A stretch of 23,804 nt of DNA, taken from contig CAYGZA010000062.1 of NCBI GenBank assembly GCA_964354135.1, forward strand, positions 1-23,804, read 5' to 3'. The first letter of the stretch is position 1. Each line of letters opens with the position of its first letter. Below, piece by piece: positions 16,149 to 22,385 of the stretch. Position numbers and translations under genes: made by a program. The DNA comes from CAYGZA01 sp964354135. Its GTDB lineage: Bacteria > Planctomycetota > Planctomycetia > Pirellulales > Thermoguttaceae. A model generated the notes under the pieces. The model ran no database searches and had not been told where the DNA came from. It was given only the letters and a program-made list of their open reading frames with translations.

Positions 16149-16230
16149 CCGGGAGGGCGAGGCTCCGGCCGAGCCGTAGCGGCGATAACGGCAGGCCGAA
16201 TCGGGCTCGGCAGGGGCCTCGCCCTCCCGG
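16149..16230. repeat. REPIN-like inverted repeat, GGGAGGGCGAGG family, copy B
   Basis: 27-base arms (16149-16175 and 16204-16230) are reverse complements with two mismatches, separated by 28 bases. The right arm matches copy A (500-590) exactly over 29 bases, counting the next two bases, and both copies have the same orientation. It ends 16 bases from the stop codon of the receiver-like gene at 16247, so in that mRNA it would form a large 3' hairpin. Confidence 0.8.
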
Positions 16231-16246
16231 AATCGTGCAACTCCGC

Positions 16247-17278
16247 TCACGATCCGGTTCGCGACGGCCGCTCCAAGCCCGGCAGCATCCGCTGCACCGC
16301 AGGATGGGCCCGCTCCTGGTACCGCTGACGGTACCCCTCGGCCAGATGGATCATGATTTCCAGGGCAAGCAGATCGCCGCGGGTCATCACGTGCCTGGTG
16401 CTTCGCGCACCCAGGCCGTGAACCAACTCCTCCAGGACGCACAAGTGGAGGTGCAGCGTTTGGCGGGCGGAGACCCCGGCGGTCGTGAAGAGGCCGGCCA
16501 GCCGGGCCAATTCCGAGGCGAGGTTGCCGGAACCCATGATCACGTAGGTCCGCAGCAGCTCGCGGTAATGGTGTACCAGCTCTCCCGGCAAACCGGCGGG
16601 GCACGGCGGTTCCGGCCGCGTCCCGGTCGTGAAGCTTGCCGGCGAGGAATCGGCCTTGCGGACGGCCGACGCCGCTGCGGGGGCCGCGCCGGGCACTGCC
16701 GGCTTCCCATGCTGCCGAATCGCTTCCAGGTCCGAGATCAAGGCCCGCTGTTCGGCCAGGAGCCGCTCCGCCTCCTCGTGCTCGCGCTGGAGCCGCTGCC
16801 GCTCCGCGAGGTGCAGGCGGCGGTTTTCCCGGACCAGTTGATGCCGCTGAATGGCCCGGGCGAGGATCCACAGAAGGTTGCGAGTTGTGGTGGTGTGGGC
16901 ACAGACGTAGCCGTCGGCCCCCGCCTCGAAGCAGAGGGCGGCCATTTCCTGCTCGCTCTGGTTGCCGAGCACGACGATCGGCTCGTCGGCCCCGCCCGCC
17001 CGGTATCCCGCAATCAGTTCCAGGGCGTCCAGCTCGCCCGGTTCGTGGCTGACCAACACCGCATCGAAGGCCTCGTCGCGGAGCCGGGCCAGCCCGGTCG
17101 CACTCCCGACCGCCTCCTCCAGCAAGACCTGCGAGGCACTGTCTGCGGCGAACGCCTCGGCGAGCCACCCCCCGGTTCGCTGGCGGTCAGCGATGTACAG
17201 GACCCTCATAATAGGCGGGATACTGCCCCACATTCGAGGATTGTCCGCCGTGAGGGGCTTCTTGAGTGTTGCGCCCAT
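16247..17278 (-). CDS. Degenerate receiver-domain (pseudo-response-regulator) protein
   Basis: This is a 343-residue cytoplasmic protein. ATG 17278 is chosen for its AGGAAG ribosome site 6 bases upstream; ATG 17209, directly at the fold start, lacks one. Residues 24 to about 145 follow the CheY-like receiver fold (MRVLYIADRQ; FDAVLVSHEPGELDALELI; EPIVVLGNQSEQEMAALCFEAGADGYV). The key residues are missing. The acidic pair is reduced to D31, the phosphoacceptor Asp is Ser77, the conserved Thr/Ser is Gly, and the Lys is absent (CAHT instead of x-K-P). Residues about 150-192 are a coiled coil (RLHLAERQRLQREHEEAERLL), followed by an Ala/Pro linker and a helical C-terminal domain (LHLHLCVLEELVHGLGARSTRHVM) that I do not recognise. 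It probably signals by protein contact rather than phosphorylation. It is divergent from larC, 310 bases away. Confidence 0.7.
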   Translation of the reverse strand: MGATLKKPLTADNPRMWGSIPPIMRVLYIADRQRTGGWLAEAFAADSASQVLLEEAVGSATGLARLRDEAFDAVLVSHEPGELDALELIAGYRAGGADEPIVVLGNQSEQEMAALCFEAGADGYVCAHTTTTRNLLWILARAIQRHQLVRENRRLHLAERQRLQREHEEAERLLAEQRALISDLEAIRQHGKPAVPGAAPAAASAVRKADSSPASFTTGTRPEPPCPAGLPGELVHHYRELLRTYVIMGSGNLASELARLAGLFTTAGVSARQTLHLHLCVLEELVHGLGARSTRHVMTRGDLLALEIMIHLAEGYRQRYQERAHPAVQRMLPGLERPSRTGS

Positions 17279-17588
17279 GCCCGCTTCCTGAGGGGGATCG
17301 GTGCCTTGAGAGAAGGACGCGGTACTGTATCGAAGGCCATCGGAGGCGTCAACGTCGTGTGGCGTGGTTTCTCGCGGTTTTTCCGCGCAACTTGCCGGCC
17401 AGGGGTGACCGACTCGCCTCCCGCGGGCGAAGCTGGCACAATGGGCGCGTATAGTTGTTAGGGATGCCCGAACGCCACCCCACTTAAGAGTGTAAGCCGC
17501 TGGTCGGTCGCATCGGGCACGACCGAACGGCGGCCCACGGGCGCACTTCCCGCGCCTCGGAGTCCAGACCGGAAACCGCGAGCGAATC
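17279..17588. other. Divergent promoter region, receiver-like gene and larC
   Basis: This 310-base gap must hold promoters for both flanking genes. A TCGGTCG/CGACCGA inverted repeat (17504-17510 and 17520-17526, 9-base loop) lies 62 bases before the larC ATG and could be an operator. TATAGT at 17451-17456 resembles a -10 box but lacks a convincing -35. No gene is seen. Confidence 0.4.
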
Positions 17589-18785
17589 ATGCGAATCGCT
17601 TACCTCGATTGCCCCTCGGGCATCAGCGGCGACATGACCTTGGGCGCCCTGGTCGACGCAGGCGTCGATCTGGCGCGCCTGAACGCCGCGATCGGCTCGC
17701 TCGGCCTGCCGGGATGCCGCCTCGTGGCCGAAGAGGTGAAAAAAAACGAATTTCGTGCTACCCAAGTCAGGGTGGAATCCGAGCCGGAGCACGGGCATCG
17801 CCACCTCCACCACATCGTGGAATTGATCGACGGGAGCACGTTGAGCACCGGGCAGAAAGACTTGGCGCGGCGGATCTTCGTCCGGCTGGCCGAGGCCGAG
17901 GCGAAGGTCCACGGGACCACCGTCGAGAAGGTCCATTTTCACGAGGTGGGGGCGGCCGACTCGATCGCCGACATCGTCGGAACCGCGGTCGGCTGGGACC
18001 TGCTGGGGGTCGATCGGGTCGTTGCCTCGCCCGTTCCGACCGGCACCGGGACGATCAGAATCGCCCACGGCCGGTCGAGCGTTCCCGCCCCGGCGACGGC
18101 CGAGCTGCTCCGCGGCATTCCGATTGCCGAATCTTCCGTTCCCCACGAATTGACCACTCCCACCGGGGCTGCCATCGTGGCAACCCTGGCGCACTCGTTT
18201 GGACCGCTGCCCGCGATGACCATCGAGCGGATCGGCTGCGGGGCCGGCCAGCGGGACTTGGACGAGCAGCCCAACATCCTCCGGCTCTTCGTGGGCGCCG
18301 CGGCCGAGGCGGAGACGGGGGAAGGCCGGCAGGTGTGGGTCCTGGAGACGAATCTGGACGACACGAGCGGCGAGCTGATCGGCTACTGCACGGCCCGGCT
18401 CCTGGAAGCAGGGGCGCTGGACGTCTACACCACCGCCATCCAGATGAAGAAGAACCGTCCGGGCGTCAAGATCTCCGTCCTTTGCGAGACCGCCGTGATC
18501 CAGGCCGTCGAGGCGATCCTTTTCAGCGAGAGCACGACCCTGGGAATCCGCCGCTGGCCGGTGAGCCGGCACGTGCTCGCGCGGCAGACCCACACGGTCC
18601 AAACGCCGTGGGGGCCGGTGGAGGGAAAGGTGGGCTGGCTGGCCGGCGGTCCTCGCGGGTTTGCCCCGGAGTTTGAGGCATGCCGGCGGATCGCCGCGGA
18701 GCACAACGTCCCGTTGCGGGCGGTGTACGATGCCGCTCATCGGGCCTTCGACCCGGGGCAAGTTGCGAAGCACGGGGCCGGTTAA
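17589..18785 (+). CDS. larC: Nickel pincer cofactor biosynthesis protein LarC (DUF111)
   Basis: This is a 398-residue single-frame LarC. In the lactate racemase pathway LarC inserts nickel into the pyridinium dithiocarboxylic acid mononucleotide made by LarB and LarE, using CTP. The family is clear from the N-terminal YLDCPSGISGDMTLGALVDAG, from HFHEVGAADSIADIVG, from the LTTPTGAAI segment and from the LETNLDDTSGELIGY start of the C-terminal domain. Lactobacillus plantarum makes LarC by programmed frameshifting between two frames, whereas here the protein is continuous. ATG 17589 starts the conserved first strand directly; the ribosome site is weak. larA, larB and larE are not in this window. 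The next gene starts 13 bases downstream and is probably co-transcribed. An A8 run near 17740 lies within the coding sequence. Confidence 0.93.
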   Translation: MRIAYLDCPSGISGDMTLGALVDAGVDLARLNAAIGSLGLPGCRLVAEEVKKNEFRATQVRVESEPEHGHRHLHHIVELIDGSTLSTGQKDLARRIFVRLAEAEAKVHGTTVEKVHFHEVGAADSIADIVGTAVGWDLLGVDRVVASPVPTGTGTIRIAHGRSSVPAPATAELLRGIPIAESSVPHELTTPTGAAIVATLAHSFGPLPAMTIERIGCGAGQRDLDEQPNILRLFVGAAAEAETGEGRQVWVLETNLDDTSGELIGYCTARLLEAGALDVYTTAIQMKKNRPGVKISVLCETAVIQAVEAILFSESTTLGIRRWPVSRHVLARQTHTVQTPWGPVEGKVGWLAGGPRGFAPEFEACRRIAAEHNVPLRAVYDAAHRAFDPGQVAKHGAG

Positions 18786-18798
18786 GGAGAGTGATCCA

Positions 18799-19473
18799 AT
18801 GGCCCTACTGGCAGACACAGGCTGGCCGACGTTGCTTTTCCTCGCCGCCCTGGCGACGGCGACGGCGATCCTTCTCCTCCGGACGCAACGCTACTACGGC
18901 CGGCCGAGCCGTGCGCCGCCGTCGTTCGAGCACCACGCGCGATCGCACCGCGCGGCTTCGGGGCGCCATGCGACCCCGGAACATCACCCGCCGCAATCCC
19001 ACCCCGATGGCCCGCAGGAGATGATGAAGTGGGAGGTCGAGATGCACGACCTGGCGCGGGAACTAAGCGCGCGGCTGGACAGCAAGATGAGCGCCCTGGA
19101 GCACCTGACCCGGGAGGCGGATCGCGCCGCGGCCAGGCTGGAAACGGCGCTGGCGGCGACCCGGCGGCGGGATGTACCCTCGCCGGCCCCTGCTGCGCCG
19201 AGACAAGACGCCCCGCAACCGCCGGCTGCCGCGGCCGAGACCATTTTGCCGCCCAAGAGCCAAGCGGACGCGCTGAAGCCCGGCGGGCTCGACGATCGCG
19301 GGCTGCGCCTCGATGAGACCGGCGAGGAATCGGCCTCGGAGCGTCCCTCCCGAGACCGTCGCTACGAGGAGATCTACACGCTGGCCGACTACGGCTACGC
19401 CGCTGCCGAGATCGCCCAACGCCTCGGCACCCCCGTTGGCGAGATCGAGCTGATCCTCAGCCTCCGGCACTAA
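18799..19473 (+). CDS. Membrane-anchored protein with C-terminal HTH-like domain (DUF6115/DUF2802-like)
   Basis: This is a 224-residue protein starting at ATG 18799, with AAGGAG 9 bases upstream. An N-terminal membrane segment (residues 9-27, WPTLLFLAALATATAILLL) is followed by a basic stretch and a His/Pro-rich region. A coiled coil follows (about 75-120, LARELSARLDSKMSALEHLTREADRAAARL). After a Pro/Ala linker comes a compact C-terminal domain (188-222, RYEEIYTLADYGYAAAEIAQRLGTPVGEIELILSL). That pattern matches the helix-turn-helix-like end of DUF6115/DUF2802 proteins. The usual position is a single-pass membrane protein with a cytoplasmic coiled coil and a small DNA- or protein-binding end. 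The function is unknown. Its place 13 bases after larC suggests shared transcription rather than a proven shared role. Confidence 0.75.
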   Translation: MALLADTGWPTLLFLAALATATAILLLRTQRYYGRPSRAPPSFEHHARSHRAASGRHATPEHHPPQSHPDGPQEMMKWEVEMHDLARELSARLDSKMSALEHLTREADRAAARLETALAATRRRDVPSPAPAAPRQDAPQPPAAAAETILPPKSQADALKPGGLDDRGLRLDETGEESASERPSRDRRYEEIYTLADYGYAAAEIAQRLGTPVGEIELILSLRH

Positions 19474-19479
19474 AAGTAG

Positions 19480-19559
19480 AAAAGGGGTCAGAACTCTTTT
19501 ACATCCGTTCGGCCGTGTGTTCCCACGGGAAACACACGTAAATAGTTCTGACCCCTTTT
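19480..19559. repeat. Solo GGGGTCAGAAC hairpin (MITE/REPIN-like)
   Basis: This 80-base element has ends AAAAGGGGTCAGAACT (19480-19495) and the exact reverse complement at 19544-19559, with looser pairing continuing inward. An inner stem, CGTGTGTTCCC (19514-19524) with GGGAAACACACG (19527-19538), has one bulge. The ends match the 25-base inverted repeats around the transposase at 21336-22121. It contains no gene, so it is best read as a non-autonomous relative of that element. It lies between the DUF6115-like gene and the converging hpnR-like gene. Confidence 0.85.
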
Positions 19560-19639
19560 CTTCCCCTCTCCCCCGACCCCGGCCGCCTGTAGACAGCAAC
19601 CTCCTCCACGAGGCGGCATCCCGTGGGTCGTTACCAAGG

Positions 19640-21124
19640 TCAGTCCCCAAACACCTCCTCAAGAAGGGCATCACCTGCCGTTGCCGAGAAGGTCGCCGAG
19701 GCCCGTCGTGCCGGTGATTCAATCGGGCAATTCCTCGATCCGGCGCGAGGACCGAGCACCGGGTCGTTTTCGATGTAGTTCTCCCAGCGGCTCATGGCCT
19801 TGAGCAGTCCATGGCCGCGGCGCACGTCTTCCAGCCGGATCTTCCCCTGGCGCACCAGGTCGTACATTGAGGCCAGATTCGGCTGGCGATACAGATTGGC
19901 AAAATGCCGGTAGAACTCCTCACGATCCAGTCGCGTGGGAAGTACGGCGTGCAGAGTATCGTAGCAGGTGTAGTCCCGCGTGAGCAGCTCCGCCTGCCTC
20001 TCCCGGTGCAACTGAGTGCCCGGCAGCGGCGTGAGGATGGTAAACTGCGTGTGGGTGATCTGGTGGGAGGCCACGTAGTTCCATAACGCCTGGAAATCGT
20101 CGGCGGTCCAGTCCACGTCGACCAGAAACGCTCCCCAGATGATCACGCCGTTGGCCTGAAGGATACGGATGGCCTCGTCGTTGACCCGGGCGCTGCTCCG
20201 CTTGTTGACGCTCTGGAGCATGCTGTTCGACGCTCCTTCCAGTCCCAGCAGAACGGCGTACAGACCGATATCCAGCCACTTCTCGATGACTTCGGGATGG
20301 CGGACGATGGAGTCGGTGCGGCACTCCATCGAGTACCGGTGTACTATGCCCTCCGACTTGATGTGCTCGGCAATCGCCAGCTCGCGGCGCGCGTTCATCA
20401 TGAAGTTGTCGTCGACGAAGGTGATGTGCTCGGTTTCAACGCTGTGGATCTCCCCAATCACGCGCTCCGGCGACATCTGCCAGGTCCGGCCCTGGTAGAA
20501 CTCCCAGACGCTGCAGAAACTGCACCGGTAGGGACAGCCGCGGCCGGTCGCCACCGAGGTGTCGGGTTGATCGAAGAGGAAGTAGTACTCGGGACGATAC
20601 TTCGCCACCAGGTCTCGCCGCGGCAGAGGGACGCATTCGGCGGTGATTCGCCGGCGACTCCGGAGGTTGTGGACGAAGGTGCCGCAGCGGTCCCGCCAGA
20701 TCAGGTTGGACACGCCGTGCAGCGGCCGCCCGCCGGCCAACGTCTCGAGCAACTGCGGGAAGACCAGCTCCCCTTCGCCCAGACATATGGCGTCGACGTA
20801 GGGGAGGTAGAAATCCTCCGGGATCAAGGTGGCGTGGTGTCCGCCGACGACCGTAACGTGCTCCACCGCATGACGCTTGACGAGGGCCAGGATTTCCTGA
20901 GCCACGTAGACCTCGCTCGTCAAAGCGGTCACCGCCACCACGTCGGGTGCGAATCGCTCCAACGTCCCGACAAGGTCGTCGTCCAGACGCATGTCGAGAA
21001 TCATCACGTCGTGATCCGGAACCGTGGTGGCGAGAATCTCCAGGGCCAACGGCTCGGGCATGGCCGCCAGACGGAACCCCACCGCGTCGGCATTGAAGCT
21101 CGGCTGGATCAGCAGTACGCGCAC
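19640..21124 (-). CDS. hpnR: B12-binding radical SAM protein, probable hopanoid C-3 methylase
   Basis: This is a 494-residue class B radical SAM protein. GTG 21124 has AAGGA 8 bases upstream; ATG 21133 abuts that ribosome site and is less likely. An N-terminal cobalamin-binding domain (about 1-140) includes VVGGHHATLIPEDF and AICLGEGELVFPQL. The radical SAM cluster motif is C197-P-Y-R-C201-S-F-C204 in SVATGRGCPYRCSFCSVWEF. Other stretches fit the HpnR family as I remember it: RYSMECRTDSIVRHP, GLYAVLLGLEGAS, NGVIIWGAFLVD, THTQFTILTPLPGTQLHRE, DYTCYDTLHAVLPTRL and AMSRWENY. HpnR methylates carbon 3 of the hopanoid A ring using SAM and cobalamin. After DPVLG the last 35 residues or so look unrelated to the family. 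No other hopanoid gene is in the window. The gene lies between two repeats of the same family, as if carried or trapped by them. Confidence 0.75.
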   Translation of the reverse strand: MRVLLIQPSFNADAVGFRLAAMPEPLALEILATTVPDHDVMILDMRLDDDLVGTLERFAPDVVAVTALTSEVYVAQEILALVKRHAVEHVTVVGGHHATLIPEDFYLPYVDAICLGEGELVFPQLLETLAGGRPLHGVSNLIWRDRCGTFVHNLRSRRRITAECVPLPRRDLVAKYRPEYYFLFDQPDTSVATGRGCPYRCSFCSVWEFYQGRTWQMSPERVIGEIHSVETEHITFVDDNFMMNARRELAIAEHIKSEGIVHRYSMECRTDSIVRHPEVIEKWLDIGLYAVLLGLEGASNSMLQSVNKRSSARVNDEAIRILQANGVIIWGAFLVDVDWTADDFQALWNYVASHQITHTQFTILTPLPGTQLHRERQAELLTRDYTCYDTLHAVLPTRLDREEFYRHFANLYRQPNLASMYDLVRQGKIRLEDVRRGHGLLKAMSRWENYIENDPVLGPRAGSRNCPIESPARRASATFSATAGDALLEEVFGD

Positions 21125-21140
21125 TGGCGTCATCCTTTCT

Positions 21141-21173
21141 CAGGAATCCGAGATGGCCCTCGTGCGATTCCTG
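21141..21173 (-). promoter_or_regulatory. Leader hairpin abutting the hpnR-like ribosome site
   Basis: CAGGAATC (21141-21148) pairs with GATTCCTG (21166-21173), and CGAG/CTCG continues the stem after a 3-base bulge, with a 6-base loop. Read on the minus strand, the hairpin ends at the base just before GAGAAAGGA, the ribosome-binding site of the hpnR-like gene. Such placement could control translation or mRNA stability. Confidence 0.5.
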
Positions 21174-21283
21174 TCGATTCTGTGATGCGGACTGGATCCA
21201 TGATAACCGGAAACGGCCCGGTGAGGATTGGTGCAGACCCGGATTTCCCATTTGGGCGCCACTCGGATACGCTCCGAGTAGCA

Positions 21284-21321
21284 ACAGTCCCCTCATGTCA
21301 ACACAGTCCCCCCATGTTAAC
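21284..21321. repeat. 19-base tandem repeat beside the transposase element
   Basis: Two tandem 19-base units (21284-21302 and 21303-21321) differ at two positions and share ACAGTCCCC and CATGT cores. They end 14 bases before the left inverted repeat of the transposase element and may be remnants of another insertion. Confidence 0.65.
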
Positions 21322-21335
21322 ACAAAGAAACCTGT

Positions 21336-22121
21336 GGAGGAAAAGGGGTCAGAACTATTTATTCGCGTGCTCGATGCTCTTTCGGGGGCGACCGCGAGGC
21401 CGGATGGTCAGGTCGAGATGCAGCCGCCGGCAGAGACGGCCGACCCACGAAGACTCGCCAAAGGGGAGCCCGCTCTCGCTGCTGCGGCGGATCGCCGCCA
21501 GTTCCGCCTCGACCGGGGCCTGGTGGACATACGCCGACCAGCGGCGCTGCCGCGCAGCGGGTTGCGCGGCCAGCGCTTCATAGGGGATCACGCGGTCCAA
21601 CAGGGCGTCGCTCTGGCCGAGCCCGTGCGCGCGGAAGCTGCTCCATCGGTAGTCGCCGCAGCGCTCCACCAGACCACCACGCACCGGATTGGCCTCGATG
21701 TAGCGAAGCACGGCCAAGAGGTGGTCGTCATCCTGGATGACCGGGCTCTTGAAACGCCCTTGCCAGACGTGACCGCCGCTTTGATGGAAGCGGTGATAGC
21801 GTTGCGTGTGCGATATCAAGAGACTCTGCACAACGCGGCTGATCGAGACGGAGCCGGGCCGCAACAGCAAATGGATATGATTCCCCATGAGGCAGTAGCC
21901 GTAAAGTTCGAACGGCTTCCGCTTCTTGAGGTCGCCAATGGCCTTGAGAAAGGCCCAATAGTCGCCGTCGTCCATGAACACGGGCTGCCGGTTGTTCCCA
22001 CGATTGATGACGTGGTAGACCAGACCATCGGCAATGGGTCGCAGGGGGCGAGACATGGCGGCAGTTTACCACGACCGGAAACGGCAGGCAAGACGAAAAT
22101 AGTTCTGACCCCTTTTCCTCC
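21336..22121 (-). mobile_element. REP-associated tyrosine transposase element with 25-base inverted repeats
   Basis: This 786-base element is bounded by perfect 25-base inverted repeats (21336-21360 and 22097-22121), with outer end GGAGGAAAAGGGGTC and inner end AGAACTATTT. It contains one gene, the transposase at 21355-22056. The stop codon of the gene lies inside the left repeat. No clear target duplication is seen, as expected for HUH single-strand transposition. The solo hairpin at 19480-19559 shares its ends. Confidence 0.85.
21355..22056 (-). CDS. REP-associated tyrosine transposase (Y1 HUH, RAYT/TnpA_REP family)
   Basis: This is a 233-residue transposase starting at ATG 22056 with a weak ribosome site. 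It has the RAYT/IS200-like fold: an N-terminal YHVINRGNNRQPVF strand, the metal-binding NHIHLLL motif (H60 and H62), the HVWQGRFKS segment and the catalytic tyrosine region AVLRYIEANPV (Tyr119). HYDYR and RWSSF-type signatures follow (CGDYRWSSFRAH). The C-terminal basic tail (RPRGRPRKS) probably contacts DNA. These enzymes cleave and rejoin single-stranded hairpins of REP sequences and are usually domesticated single-copy genes that spread REP/REPIN repeats. All catalytic residues appear intact, so it may be active. Its stop TAG (21355-21357) is supplied by the flanking inverted repeat. Confidence 0.92.
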   Translation of the reverse strand: MSRPLRPIADGLVYHVINRGNNRQPVFMDDGDYWAFLKAIGDLKKRKPFELYGYCLMGNHIHLLLRPGSVSISRVVQSLLISHTQRYHRFHQSGGHVWQGRFKSPVIQDDDHLLAVLRYIEANPVRGGLVERCGDYRWSSFRAHGLGQSDALLDRVIPYEALAAQPAARQRRWSAYVHQAPVEAELAAIRRSSESGLPFGESSWVGRLCRRLHLDLTIRPRGRPRKSIEHANK

Positions 22122-22140
22122 CGACGGCCTCAGACCTTTT

Positions 22141-22368
22141 CTACCCGACCAGGCCGCCAATCGAAAGATCCTCGTCCAGCGTCGGCCAATGGATGCCATA
22201 GCCCCCGGGCGATAGCTCGGCCCGGCGGCGGTCCTCGGCAGTGGCAGCGGCGAGGATCGGCGAACACCGCTCCCAGGGGATCCGAACCTCGCGGTCCACA
22301 AGCCGGATGACGAGTTCGTCCTCCGAAGTCTCGATGCTGACGGCGGTGACGACTTCAGTTGCGCGCAT
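22141..22368 (-). CDS. DUF2442 domain protein
   Basis: This is a 75-residue protein. ATG 22368 has GGAG 8 bases upstream; an upstream TTG in frame would add five residues and overlap that site. The whole protein is a DUF2442 domain. The first half is a beta meander (VVTAVSIETSEDELVIRLVDREVRIPWERC), and the end has the hallmark LSPGGYGIHWPTLDEDLSIGGLVG. DUF2442 proteins are small, often lie beside DUF4160 partners, and have been suggested to be toxin-antitoxin or DNA-binding-like modules, without firm proof. No DUF4160 gene is seen here. It begins 17 bases after the galactokinase-like gene on the same strand, so it probably shares that transcript. Confidence 0.85.
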   Translation of the reverse strand: MRATEVVTAVSIETSEDELVIRLVDREVRIPWERCSPILAAATAEDRRRAELSPGGYGIHWPTLDEDLSIGGLVG

Positions 22369-22385
22369 GATCTCGATCTCCAAGT

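Noticed and set aside
17432..17452. Sigma-54-like TGGCAC...GC sequence before larC
   Set aside because: Only the GG and GC dinucleotides fit. The TTGC half reads GCGC, and no activator site or family context supports it.
17737..17749. A8 run in larC as a programmed frameshift site
   Set aside because: The Lactobacillus frameshift joins two larC frames further downstream, but here one continuous frame encodes the whole protein. The run simply encodes two lysines and a neighbouring residue.
19480..19559. Hairpin read as an intrinsic terminator
   Set aside because: The stem ends are interrupted, and the sequence matches the transposase element ends too precisely. Mobile-repeat origin explains it better, though it may also affect transcription.
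21284..21321. Possible CRISPR remnant from two 19-base units
   Set aside because: The units are directly adjacent with no spacers and there are no cas genes.
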